Of a DNA stretch of 50,827 nucleotides, positions 32,631 to 44,719 are shown one piece after another (within the stretch, counting starts at the first letter, position 1; each line of letters begins with the position of its first letter). The DNA is taken from NCBI GenBank assembly GCA_020283715.1, contig JAIQCW010000232.1:1-50827 (forward strand), written 5' to 3'. The position numbers and the translations under genes were made by a program. Below the pieces are notes generated by a model. The model saw nothing but the letters and a program-made list of their open reading frames with translations. It was not told the origin of the DNA and did not search any database. The DNA is from Cytauxzoon felis (lineage: Eukaryota > Apicomplexa > Aconoidasida > Piroplasmida > Theileriidae).

Positions 32631-33148
32631 ATGGGTTCAAAACATCATCCAGATTTAATAATGTGTCGTAAGCAACCAGGAATCTGTGAGTTTATGACGC
32701 TTAGTATACACTTCAATATATACTTTAGCTATAGGAAGGTTGTGTGAAAAATGTGATGGTAAATGTCCAATTTGTGATTCATATGTACGTCCGCATTTGT
32801 TAGTGAGAATATGTGACGAATGTAATTACGGTGCCAATCAGGTATGCAATTTTATTCTTTAAAACATCGATCTCATTGGACTCTATAGGGAAGATGTGTT
32901 ATTTGTGGAGGTCAAGGTATATCGGATGCATATTATTGTAAAGAATGTTGTCAATGTGAGAAGGATGTAAGTTTCCAAAATGTATACAACAATTCCATTA
33001 ATGGATTCAACCAAAAACATAATTATATTTGAATAATTAACAATATTTTTAGAGAGATGGTTGTCCGAAAATCGTTAATTTAGGGAGTGCCAAAACGGAT
33101 TTATTCTACGAGAGGAAGAAATATGGTTATAACAAACAGACAATATAA
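32631..33148 (+). CDS. PHF5A/Rds3 splicing factor (SF3b subunit)
   Basis: Four exons, 32631-32685, 32729-32841, 32889-32966, 33053-33148, total 342 nt, 113 residues against 110 in human. Zinc-knuckle pattern conserved: [58 protein letters not shown], ending [20 protein letters not shown]5A sits in SF3b beside SF3B1 and helps shape the branch-point adenosine pocket of the U2 snRNP. The start lies only 30 bp after the TYW gene stop on the same strand. Confidence 0.95.
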
Positions 33149-33239
33149 TAAATTACTGTTAATCAACACTGTTTAAATTATCATAATTTTTTTGTAACTT
33201 ATTATGTAAATTCATTTAATTTTATTTATAATAAATGAA

Positions 33240-36200
33240 ATGGCGTCGGATTTGGGTTCTGATGTTGAAGTTAAATTAAAGGTGAGATCTATGCTTTAAC
33301 ATTAGCTTTATCCATTTTCTGACTTAAATTTACAACGTTTAAATATAGGATTCAACTAAAAGCAAGAAATCTAACAAGAAAAAGGTAATTTTAACCCTTT
33401 ACCTGTAATATTCCTCGTAGAAGGGTAAGGTTAAACAGGAGTCATCTGATGACGAATTTGACCAACTGTTGGCGGATTTAAATGCTTTAGATGTTAATGT
33501 GAGTAGAGTTTATATTTATATTTATATTATTTGTGTAGAATAAGAAGAATGATGTTAATGTAGTTGTAACAGTTAAAGAGGATTCACCTGAAGAAGTAGC
33601 CGGCGCTGCAAATGTTGAAGATGATGAAATGGAGGATTCCAAAGAGGTATCGTCAAAGACCTTGAAGAATAAAGCGAAGAAGGAAAAGAAAAAACAGGCT
33701 AAATTACAAAAAAAACAGGAAACAGTAGATGCTGTTGAACAGAATGATGTAAATGTCACGTCTACTGGTAAAAAAACCACATCAGCGGCTGCCAAACTTG
33801 CAGCTGAAATGCAACGTAAAATTAGAGAGGTATGGATAATTTTTATTATATCTCACCACTATGTAGCTTGAGGAACAAGCCAAACGTGAGGAAGAGGAGC
33901 GATTAAGATTGGAAGAGGAACGTAGAAAGTATGTTTATGCAGGATATATGATAATTATAACTTCATAATCACTTAGACGTGAGGAAGAGGAAGAACTTAA
34001 TCGTTTAATGTTATTGGAGAAACGTCGCCAACAACGCAAGGAAAAGAAAGAGCGCTTGAAGAAAGAAGGAAAATTGTTATCAGCAAAAGAAAAATTGGCA
34101 GCACAAATGAATAAGAAGTTTTTGGAACAAATTGGTTTGAATAACATCGTAGGAGGCTCTAGTGATGAAAAACTCACTACAAAAGTCAAATCTGTAAAAA
34201 AGCCTAAGAAAGTCAGGAAATTTGAAACAATTGAAGATACTGCTACAAATAGTATATTAATTACCACTTTTTAATATTTATAATCTATTAGGTGAATCTG
34301 ATACCAAATATGAAGAACCAGATGAAGAAGATGAATCCCAAGTTGAGGTTGAACATGTTCTCGACAATTGGGAACAACTGGATGAGGATCGTGATGGTAT
34401 AGAAAATAAAGTTTTAAAAGTCCAAAAAGTTGCTAAACATGAACAAAGAATAAAAGAAGATGAAGAAGACGAAGATGATATTTATGAATATCGCTCTCCA
34501 ATATGTTGTGTGTTAGGTCATGTCGATACGGGTAAAACGAAATTATTAGATAAAATCAGACATAGTAATGTACAAAATGCTGAGGCAGGTGGTATTACAC
34601 AACAAATTGGTGCTACATTCTTTCCTAAAGATATGTTAGATATGCATTGTAAAAAGGTTTGTAATTACAACTTTCATATCTTGACTCTGTAGATAAGTGA
34701 TGATTTAGTTGTTAAAAGCCCAGGTTTATTAATTATTGATACACCTGGACATGAATCGTTTAATAATTTAAGGGCACGTGGCTCATCGTTATGTGATATT
34801 GCCATACTAGTGGTTGATATTATGCACGGATTAGAACCACAAACATTGGAATCTATAGAATTATTAAAAGCACGTAAATGCTACTTTGTTATTGCATTAA
34901 ATAAAATCGATCGTATATATAATTGGAAAACCAATCCATGGTCCGAATTTATGTCAACGTTCAATACACAAACCGATGATGCCAAAGCTGAATTTGATCA
35001 AAGAGCCAAAAATATAATGTTGGAATTATCCGAGAATGGATTAAATAGCTCATTATATTGGGAAAATGATAATATTAGAAAAACTGTGTCAATATGTCCA
35101 ACCAGCGCCATCACCGGTGAAGGCATACCTAATCTACTAGCACTAGTTGTCAAACTCACACAATTACTCATGGTCAAAAAACTCACATATACTGGTGATC
35201 TTAAATGCACCGTACTCGAAGTGAAAACCATAGAGGTATGTTCAACAATACAATAATTATAATACAATAACGTTCCATGTATACCCCATAAAACCCCATA
35301 TCGAATATGTTTCTTGATTACATTCATTGAAGTAATAAACTAACAATATTTGAAATACTCCCATAAATAGATTATTATCCACGACTTTCAGGTATACTTT
35401 CCATTGTCTTGTAGGAACTCTTCCACCTGAGGTCCAATCCTACTCCACATTCCACTCGCCGTGGAGGCCTCTTCCAATTAGCTATCCCTTAAGGATAGAG
35501 CCACTCCCGGAGATCGTGGCGAAGAGAAGGTAGTGATTGGACCTCGAGTGGAACCCGTAGCTGATCTCTGGGAAGTGCAGGGGGAGCTAAATAAGGGAGC
35601 TCCATGCAATGGGAAATAGAGGTCCACTTTATGACCTACTGGCAGACAACGTTTCATCTATTTACTGTGTTTATTGCTTCAATATAAAGAACATTTTATT
35701 TACTATTATCTTGTTAATATAAATTTATTTATGTAAAATTCTACCCAGTTATAAATTAATTAATATAGGGTTTGGGTACAACTGTGGATGTGATACTATT
35801 AGATGGTATATTACACGAGGGTGATAAAGTAGTGATATGTGGTTTATCAGGACCTATTGTAACCACTATAAGGACATTGTTAACTCCACAACCACTATCA
35901 GAATTACGTGTAAAGGGTGAATATATAAAACATAATAGTATACGTGCAGCAATGGGTGTAAAAATTGTAGCACATGGACTTGAGGAAACTGTAGCCGGTA
36001 CAGAATTATACGTAGTGGATGAAAATGATGAAAATTTAGAAGAATTATGTAATGAAGTAATGAAAGATATGTCATCAATATTTGATTCAGTTGATAGAAC
36101 TGGTATTGGTGTATATGTAATGGCATCAACACTAGGATCGTTAGAAGCATTATTACAGTTTTTAAATGATAAAAAAATTAACGTTTTTGGTGTTAACATC

Positions 36201-37102
36201 GGTACTGTACAAAAAAAAGATGTTAAAAAAGCATCGATTATGAGAGAAAAGGGTTATCCTGAATTCTCTGTTATATTAGCATTTGATATTAAAACCACAT
36301 TAGATGCTGAAAAGGAAGCTGAAATATTAGGCGTTAAAATCATGTCTGCTGATATCATCTATCATCTGCTAGATTCATTCCTTAAATATCTTGAAGAACA
36401 ACAAGAAATTAAAAAACAATCACAGATATCATCTGTTGTATTCCCAGTCGAACTCACAATTCTACCAAATTGCATCTTCAATAAAAAAGATCCTATCGTA
36501 TTCGGTGTCCATGTCGATAATGGTATTCTAAAAACTAATACACCGCTAGTCGCACTCAATAAAGGAAGTGTAAGTTACATATTTTATGTTATAAAAACAT
36601 ATTATACTATAGCAATTATACATTGGTCGCGTTGCCAGCCTCGAACATAACAAAAAACCCGTTGATAAAGCTGTAAAAGGTATGTATCGAATGAATCTAA
36701 ATAATAAGGTGTTATTAATATCACGTATTAATATCCTTGTCTTTTACATATTTTGTCCTGCCTCAGCTATCTGCAAGAGGAACAGGAGTGATGGAATTGA
36801 TGGACAATGAAGTAAAATGAGGTTGAATCTTATAGTAATAATTGTTTGACTTGTGACTAATGATATATAGGGCAAGAAATATGTATGAAGGTTGTTGGTG
36901 AGCCGAATATAGCATATGGACGTCATTTTGATCATACTGCCAAGGTTGTATCCAAAATATCACGCGAATCTATCGATATTTTAAAGAATTATTTCAGAGA
37001 TGAAATGACAATGGTGAGTAATCAAATATTTTATAATTCATTGTATTACAGGACGGATGGAAGATTATACCACAACTCAAAAAGGTATTCAATATAATAT
37101 GA
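33240..37102 (+). CDS. Translation initiation factor eIF5B
   Basis: About twelve exons and 900 residues. The first exons are tiny (33240-33281, 33349-33384, 33421-33498) and encode the usual Lys/Glu-rich N-terminus. GTPase landmarks: [27 protein letters not shown] (switch I), [10 protein letters not shown] (switch II), [16 protein letters not shown]. After a 534-nt intron carrying PQ copy R11, domain II resumes at [20 protein letters not shown], then domain III ([20 protein letters not shown]) and domain IV. It ends [16 protein letters not shown], like the human end that binds eIF1A. eIF5B drives 60S subunit joining. Donor and acceptor sites follow GT-AG throughout. Intron 36679-36871 has a faint PQ-like remnant (CAGCTATCTGCAAGAG near 36770). 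Confidence 0.94.
35415..35630 (-). repeat. PQ repeat copy R11, eIF5B intron
   Basis: Reverse orientation. The Q stem is rebuilt as CTATCCCTTAAGGATAG (35482-35498), a 6-bp stem that differs from other copies but still pairs. P is diverged (CTGATCTCTGGGAAGTGCAG). Skew goes from G18/C33 (35101-35220) to G31/C12 (35761-35880). Confidence 0.92.
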
Positions 37103-37207
37103 TACATCTCCTCAAACCTACTCTTACAACTATAAATAAACTAAAAATTCAACTTATTCCCAAAATACATATATATATAAATGTATTGAAAAATATTTTT
37201 CAAAAAA

Positions 37208-38463
37208 TCATTTAGCTGCGTTGAATACATCACAGATGTTCGATCTGCAAATAGGACAATACTTGCTCTTTTTAAACCACTTCAAGAGACAATCCTTATG
37301 GAACACATGACGAATATCACATGGCAATACCAAAACCTTGTCATCATCATTCATGTCCTAATAAATTTTAAACTTGAAAATAAAAAACTTACCAGTATAC
37401 ATATAGCACATAAACGTTCACTCAACATTGCATCGTTATCACATGCATCCATTAAAGATTTCGATGTAACAACGTCATCAGTATGCTCTGAAACTGTAAT
37501 TACAACATCTGGAGAGTAATGATGTGAATTGATTATCAAAATACCATCCGATTTATCCTTGTGAGTAATTGGATAATCTGAGGTTGTAAAAATGATGATT
37601 GGGTTGGATAAACATACAGAAATCAGATTTACTTCCAGATTTTATGGCAACTAACACATCCTTGTACTTAACAGTTTTCAATTTGCTTATTATGTTCTAT
37701 AAAGTAAGAAGGGAATAAAAATTGTTAACAAACCTTTGGTATTCCACACGACGCCGTAGGTAGCGTACCGTGTCTGAAATAGATAATCAGGAACAGAGCA
37801 AAATACAATAACAAACATATAAACGCATATGTAATCATAGGAACAATATAAGAAGCGATAGTAAGACAGAGCAAAAAATAGCAAATTCGTGATGAAGAGG
37901 ATTCTAAATCTTCATGAGGATTGATTCCAAGATAGTAAATAGTTAAGCCTATCCAGAATACAGTAAATATATTGTATAAACTGTGAGACATGCGTAGAGT
38001 CCTATAATCATTACTGTTCACTGCATGATATTTCAGGGCCCAAGTACTATTTACAATATGCCAAATGGCACGTAACAACCACAATACTATCATTGCTTCA
38101 GAAGGACGGGTTTGGATCTAAAGAATGGATGATATTAATGAAATGAGTAAATACCTTATAAAATCTAACATTATAATGAAAAATAGCCCAGAACGTCAAT
38201 GATACTATCACCACAAGTAGAAACAGATGCAAATAAAATAAACTCTTGAGTACAAAAAGTCTATTTGTATGTAATTGTGTATTATTTTGCATCGGTGTAT
38301 TTGTATTGATGAGTTGTGCAACTCTAAGATATTCAAGTATCCCATGTGTATTGGCATTGTTGGAATCATGTATGTTGTTGGTATTTTGTGAAACAGGACC
38401 ACCAAATGATCTATGATCATTCAATATAGATCCATGGGATCTGTATGATAAATCTCTATACAT
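37208..38463 (-). CDS. Multi-pass membrane RING-H2 E3 ubiquitin ligase
   Basis: A spliced gene of about 370 residues. The Ser/Asn-rich N-terminus is followed by at least four hydrophobic segments (LFLLVVIVSLTFWAIF, YNIFTVFWIGLTIYYLG, LLCLTIASYIVPMITYAF, CLLLYFALFLIIYF). The C-terminal RING-H2 is assembled across an intron: CAICILDMNDDDKVLVLPCD, then HVFHKDCLLKWF and CPICRSNICDVFNAAK, with all Cys/His ligands in order. The architecture suggests an ER or other endomembrane ubiquitin ligase, as in the ERAD family; the substrate is unknown. The TGA stop is at 37208-37210, tail to tail with eIF5B at 106 bp. No PQ copy interrupts it. Confidence 0.82.
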
Positions 38464-38708
38464 TATTTCAAATTATATGTACCATCACTATAATACGCTG
38501 AACCATCTTATGAAAAAACGATATTTCATAATAAAGATTAGATTAAAATATTATAAATCATTTACAAATCTAATTTAAATTAAATATTATACATATAAAA
38601 AAGTTACATTTTTTATAAATTGTGATCGATGGTATCCATTAGGTCTCTACGTTTATAATCTCCTAGGGCTTCCCCATATAAATAAACATGTATAAATATT
38701 GGCTCTAT

Positions 38709-41700
38709 TCATTTGCTTAATATTAATAATTCCTTAACTATTGCTGATTTACAATTATATAATTTTGGTACCCATAATGCGGTGCGATATTTATATGAAT
38801 TTAATAAATGTTCACTCTCTAATCGGAATGTTACCCACTATATATATATATTACATATGATATAATAAAAAAAGACCTACCACTATGCGTCTAAACATTT
38901 CAATTAATGATATAACTAATATTAATATATCAGATGACAAATTTTTGTTATCTATTAATTTGAATGGAGTCGTAGTCAATGCCCATGTACAACGGCAAAA
39001 TAAATTAACTATACAGGCAATATAATATGCTTCTTTTCTATATAACATTCTATCTTTTCTCCTATAATATAATTATATATTATCTAATAATATTCAATTT
39101 ACCATTTGAATATATCGGTAGGTAGTGAAAGTCCCCAATCAATAAAGTAATCCCAAGAAAAATTATAAATTGTAGCGACTGCATAACATGATATTGTAAG
39201 ACCTAAACACCAATTGCTTGATAAAATATCCAATTCAACCCTACAATATTATTATTTATAATTAATTTAACCATACCATTTAATCGACGATACAATAACA
39301 CATGCTATACCAGATAAATATTTAATCATATTTCCAACATGTAACAATTCACGATCAGCCAAAAAACGCCTCAAACATTGACAAAAACGTATAAAATATG
39401 GGAATAATATTATCAAAGGTACAATCCAATCATATACAACTATATTATAATAAATATTAAGTTTCAATGCAAAGCCTTCATATAATATGGCTTCCATTGT
39501 CTTGTAGATATACCTCCACCTGAGGTCCAATCTACCTCTTTTCGTCCTGCAGACAGCTTCCTTTATTTAGTTCCCCCTCCGCTTCCCTGAGATCAGCTGC
39601 GGGTATTCCACTTGAGGTCCAATCATTATATTCGCCACGATCTCCGGGAGTGGCATTACTCTTTAGAGATAGGTAATTAAAAGAGCTGTCTGCAAGACGA
39701 AGAGAGTTGGATTGGACTTCAGGTGGAGGTTCCATGTAGTGGTAAAAATGTAATTCAATGGAAGTTGACGGAGGAAAAGATGATATAATAATTATCGGTA
39801 AGTTATTTCATTCATTAAGTAGATTCAAGAAAAAGATATAGTTAAAACATACTTGGGTGTAAACGATTTGAATTTGTATGCATTGTATATCTGAGTGTAT
39901 AATGATTAAAATATTGTATAAACATACATAAAATATGAAAAAATATATGCAAAATCGGTTAGCGTTCTTGTGAGTGATGTTAAAATATCAGCGATAATAC
40001 TGTCATTTAATGTAATAGGTGGTCCTATGAATAATGGTGATAATAATACTCGTATAATTGCCATAAAAATTCTCATTCTAATTTTCAATTTAAAATTTTT
40101 ACCAGGAGTGAACATGATACCAACTTCAATAATAACTAAAACAAGTGGATATATATAATACCTGATAATAATTATAATAAATTTTTTAATAAAAAAAATT
40201 TACCTTACATGTGCTCCCATTATTGATAATTTACAATCCATTAAAAATATAGAAAATACAATCAAACAAAATAATGCTTTTAATGACCCAAATAAATAAA
40301 AATCACGATGACTTATTGAATAATTATTACTCAAACCAAACATAAACCTATAAAATTATATTTATTCATCAAAATTTATCCACATAAGGTTATAACCACC
40401 GTTCCAGTTGTTACAACCTTGCATTCTCTTGCAGAGAGCTCTCCACCTGAAGTACAATCCACATCTTTTTGTCCTGCAGACAGCTTCTCTAATTACTTCC
40501 CCCTTCGCTTCCCCGAGATCAGCTACGGGTTCTACACTTGAGGTTACATCCTCAACTGTACTTCCGCCACGATCTCCGGGAGTGGCTCTACTCTTTAGAG
40601 ATAGGTAATTAAAAGAGCTGACGGCAGGACTGACCTCAGGTGGAGTTACGAGTAATGGTGATAGACTTACTGATAATTTACTCCATATGTCTCAAGGTAA
40701 TGTTGGCACCATCCGCATCCCCACCAGATGAGACTATAGACAAAGAAGAATCGATAGATTGGTAATTGTGAGAGAATGATATTGACATCAACAAATCTCC
40801 CAAAATCATATGAGCATAAGAAAACACATAGTATTAATAGTATGGTACAAAGCCCTAGTATATAAGAAAGATCATGTGAGTGTAGAATTTGCGAATCAAG
40901 TTTATTTTCTACATTTTTTTTTAAATTTGCAAAATCTTCATTATGCACTGGTGAGACTAATCGAAATAACCTGAGGATACTATCATTTACTATTTTATAT
41001 CTATCTATTGATAGTAATACAGATTTATGTGATGGATAAACATCAACGAGATCATTAGTACCCAATAATTTATCCTTCTTTTTTAATAATTTATATACAC
41101 CTAATATATTAACATTGAGATAAGACTTCAATTTATCACATGAATCCCATAGCGCTGTACATGCTCTTTGTACTAATTCCCTATATGGTTGATCTATGGA
41201 TCCTTCATGTTTCTTGATATCCCTCTCCATATAATTAATTAATGTAGTTATAAATTCCATTTCTATTATATAATGAAGTACAACAGTGCGTATATCTTCA
41301 CGTAGTAACTTATTAAATATTGATAATGAATAGACTGTACTATAAGGAATACGGTTCCTAAATGTAATATTCATGCGACTAAATTTAACATTAGCAGAAG
41401 CTGAATTAATTGTATTGTTTATAATGCCTGTGAGTTGAATATCATTTTTGTCATTATTTTGTTCAACAAATGGATTCTCGAGAACTCCCATATTATCAGG
41501 AGTTAAATTTGCAGGAGAATGTACATCATCAGAGATTAAATCTCTGGACAATCTATCTAAAACAGTAGTAGATGATCTTCTAGAGATTATATTTTGTTTA
41601 TTTATTAAATTTTCTGATGTTAATAATGAAAATCTACCATCATTTGTAGTAAATGATAATTTACTTAAATCTAAATGACCATGTTCTTCATACGCTTGAC

Positions 41701-42169
41701 TAACCACTTCTAAAACATTCAATACATTTTCAGATTCATTTTCATCAGGAAAATCTATTTTTGTAACATGTTCATCATTTTTTTCGGTGCAAACTGATTT
41801 AACGGGTGAGTTGTCTGATGAGACGTTAGTGGAAATAACATTTTCCGTCTGATCATTATGATCTTTTTCTGATGGTAACTCATTAGAATTATACTCTAAT
41901 GACATACTATCTAAATCTTTTACTTGCAGATCATCATCATTTTTAGATGGATCCATTAATTCTAAAGGAATAGAAATCGAATCATTAATTAGACCCTCTA
42001 ATGTAAACAAATCATGTGATAATACATACTCTTCGTTATCCTTCTTATCTTCATTGAGATCTTTATATTTTTTCATGCCTTTTAAAAGGCGCGTCAAATG
42101 TTTGTACCGTATATATTTATCAGACCATTCTTTTATGATAAATGTTTCTAATTTTGATCCAAACTTCAT
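38709..42169 (-). CDS. SPX-EXS protein, XPR1/PHO1-like phosphate exporter
   Basis: A spliced gene, roughly 930 residues. The SPX domain starts at the ATG (MKFGSKLETFIIKEWSDKYI, KHLTRLLKGMKKYK) with a long acidic Ser/Asn-rich insert. It closes near residue 350 (LREDIRTVVLHYIIEMEFIT, LNVNILGVYKLLKKKDKLLG), where basic residues would bind inositol pyrophosphates. Membrane segments follow (LSYILGLCTILLILCVFLC, FFFVYSLIWWGCGW), then the EXS domain: PLVLVIIEVGIMF, YFIRFCQCLRRFLADRELLH, IKYLSGIACVIVSS, YNFSWDYFIDWGLSLP, RRIVWVTFRLESEHLLNSY. XPR1/PHO1 proteins export phosphate. Two introns carry PQ copies R13 and R12, 660 bp apart. TGA stop at 38709-38711. Confidence 0.9.
39512..39732 (+). repeat. 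PQ repeat copy R12, SPX-EXS intron
   Basis: P then Q. The arms pair with each other: CGTCCTGCAGACAGCT (left) and AGCTGTCTGCAAGACG (right). It is open in one frame across the whole element. Skew goes from G11/C19 (39361-39480) to G21/C9 (39781-39900). Confidence 0.93.
40396..40644 (+). repeat. PQ repeat copy R13, SPX-EXS intron
   Basis: P then Q; the arms differ (GTCCTGCAGACAGC left, GAGCTGACGGCAGGAC right). The left flank is C-rich (G9/C20, 40201-40320). The right flank is balanced (G32/C35, 40681-40860), the one clear exception to the skew rule. Confidence 0.93.
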
Positions 42170-42276
42170 TTTTAATAAAAACAACGGGTAAAAATGGTCT
42201 CATTTCACCAGAATTATAAATTTATAAAAATGTGGTTATGTTCATGTTATGATCATTGTACTACCACTACAGACAA

Positions 42277-43779
42277 ATGTTAACCTGTGAATTTTTATAT
42301 AAATTCGACTTAAATAGTCAACCAGATTGTATAAAATCATTTCCATATAAAAAATGGCAAGGTATTATAACACATTTATATAATACTCTTGACTTTTAAT
42401 TTATAATGTGTAGATAACCATTTTCAAGGTCTAATTATTATCGCAACTTACAATTATAATCAATCTACAAATACACGGCACGGAAATTTATTATGTTTTA
42501 ATCCCCTAATATTTCTTAATCGGTTCGATTTATAATTACATTTATATCCTATAATAATTTTATAGTATATTGTCTAATGATGTTAATAACAATGTATCTC
42601 TACCAAATTTCTATAACTATCCACATCCCCTACCTGGAATCTTGAAATTTTCATGGATCCAACTGAATAATGTATTTTTTTGTATCGTTTATAACTCATT
42701 TCATCCAAGGGATATGGAGTTGTATGCTTAACATCTGATCTACGATTAGTGAGATTTAAAATCGAATATGACTCTATATGTCAAGGATACCAATTCACAA
42801 AACTTGACGAAATCAAATTATCAAATAATGATTACGTTGGCTTATCTTTGACATTAGGTGATGATTGCGGAAGGTGAGTTGTTACATATAAGTAACGATG
42901 TCTAAATCTAAGGCTTGTATCAGTGACCGATTCAAAAGGTTATGTGTATATTGTAAAAGATGGTATCATCAATGATAAATGGTTTGTATGAATATATAAG
43001 ACGAGTCGATATAACTATAGGAAAGCACATGAACTGGAAACATGGACGAATGTATTTCAAACTGATAATCAAAATATAATTTACACTGGTTTGTATTGAT
43101 GAATATACTACTATTAAGTCTGGATATCATCTCCATTGAATCTCTGATGTCTATAATGAGAGCACTTGATATCATCCTCTATAGGATCCGATGATAGTTA
43201 CATCAAAATATTTGACCTGAGGAATGATGATAAATTAGTATCAACAATAAAATGGTATGCTGATAAAGTATATTTTAGTATTTTTTAAAAACTATTCATT
43301 CAGTCATGATGATGGTGTGACTACATTACAATTCCTACCAAGTAATAGTAACATATTATACACTGGAGGGTAAATTATGAATAAATTCTCATTAAATTGA
43401 CTTAGATTTGATAATAAAATTATACAATTTGATATAAGAAATATATCTAAACCATTAAGTAATATAGAACTGCATTGTCCAATTTGGTATATAGACTTTA
43501 TAAATAACGGTGACCAAATACATATTGCTGGTTGTCATAATGGTTCATTTATTTATAATACAATTGATTGTATGTATATTTTATATATTTATATACTTGT
43601 ATATTATAGGTTTAAAATTTGAATTGATTAAATCTTATATACCTGATGACCCATTAATATATAGTACAGCACATTTGAATTATATAAATACAACAGATAA
43701 TGATAAAGACAATCCATCATCTAAATATATTTATGCATGTTCAAACTATTATAAGCAAACTATAGAATTTTATTTATAA
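42277..43779 (+). CDS. DPH7-like WD40 protein (diphthine methylesterase)
   Basis: About ten small exons, in frame: 42277-42361, 42414-42522, 42566-42671, 42710-42873 and so on to TAA 43777-43779, about 360 residues. The order of blades follows DPH7/WDR85: an N-terminal strand KKWQDNHFQGLIIIATYNYN, LSLTLGDDCGRLVSVTDSKG, DKWKAHELETWTNVFQ, IIYTGSDDSYIKIFDLRN, CHDDGVTTLQFLPSN, ILYTGGFDNKIIQFDIRN, then SKPLSNIEL and IWYIDFINNGDQIHIAGCHN. DPH7 demethylates the diphthine intermediate on eEF2, a step of diphthamide synthesis. Intron sizes are about 35-50 nt. The SPX-EXS gene diverges from it at 107 bp. Confidence 0.75.
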
Positions 43780-44719
43780 TATTAATTTACATTTAATTTA
43801 TATGTTCATCTAATTACAATACACATTACTCATATGCATGTTAAAGGTTATTACTATTCCATTCGCATAATTTATATATTTTATAATTCCAAGACTTGTA
43901 AGGATTAATTTAATCATACAGTTGAGAATAATTCGATTCACATGTAAAAATAGTCAGTTTTATCCATAGATCAGACATCTATAGTGTACAAATTTATCTA
44001 TTGTACATGCATTCATGATTTTGGCATCTATCTTTAAATTATGTAAGTCTAGAAAATTATAAATCATTACACATTTGACAAGACGAATTTAACTATGATG
44101 TTAAATAAAGTGTATTTAACTATTGCATATTTTAACTCGACTAATACATGATGACGGTATTGTACTAGGGTTAACTATAGATTATTTTAATGAAATAATG
44201 ATCAAGTTTTGTGGAGACTTGGATTTATATCCAACGTCCAATGATGATTTTGGGTTTAGAACAATTTCCAATTCATCATATTCTAGGGGAATGACTTATA
44301 TATTAACGGATCCTAATAAATTGTAGATGATGTAGAGTATTTTTCATTATATTAAGTGCGGAATGATTGTTTGAATGAATGTGCATGGGTTAATGGATAA
44401 GATGTTGTAGAAGCTATTTCCGAGAATTTAAAAAATTCCAAGGGTTGTATTGATAAAAATAGTTTTAAAAAAATATAATTGTAGATTTTCATAACGAGTT
44501 GAAGGAATTTACGGCAATGTGTAAGATGTAGTTAAGTAGACATTGGTGTAAGGAATAATAGCTTGTACTGTTAAAACTCCCATTCTATAATCTAAAATCG
44601 ATCGAGACATATATATTTCAACAATGTATAGATTACATGACCGTAAATTACGTCAATATATCAATGCTCCACATTACACCTCGTTATGCACAACATGAAC
44701 CTCTATCATTTAGTTACAA
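43780..44719. other. Poorly resolved region with possible broken or spliced coding pieces
   Basis: Open pieces include 44123-44326 (+; FGFRTISNSSYSRGMTYILT) and about 44437-44532 (EAISENLKNSKDFHNELKEF after removing a 41-nt intron). They look protein-like, but I could not join them in one frame with a start codon. A short gene of unknown function or a decayed gene is possible. 43780-44100 shows nothing. Confidence 0.3.
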
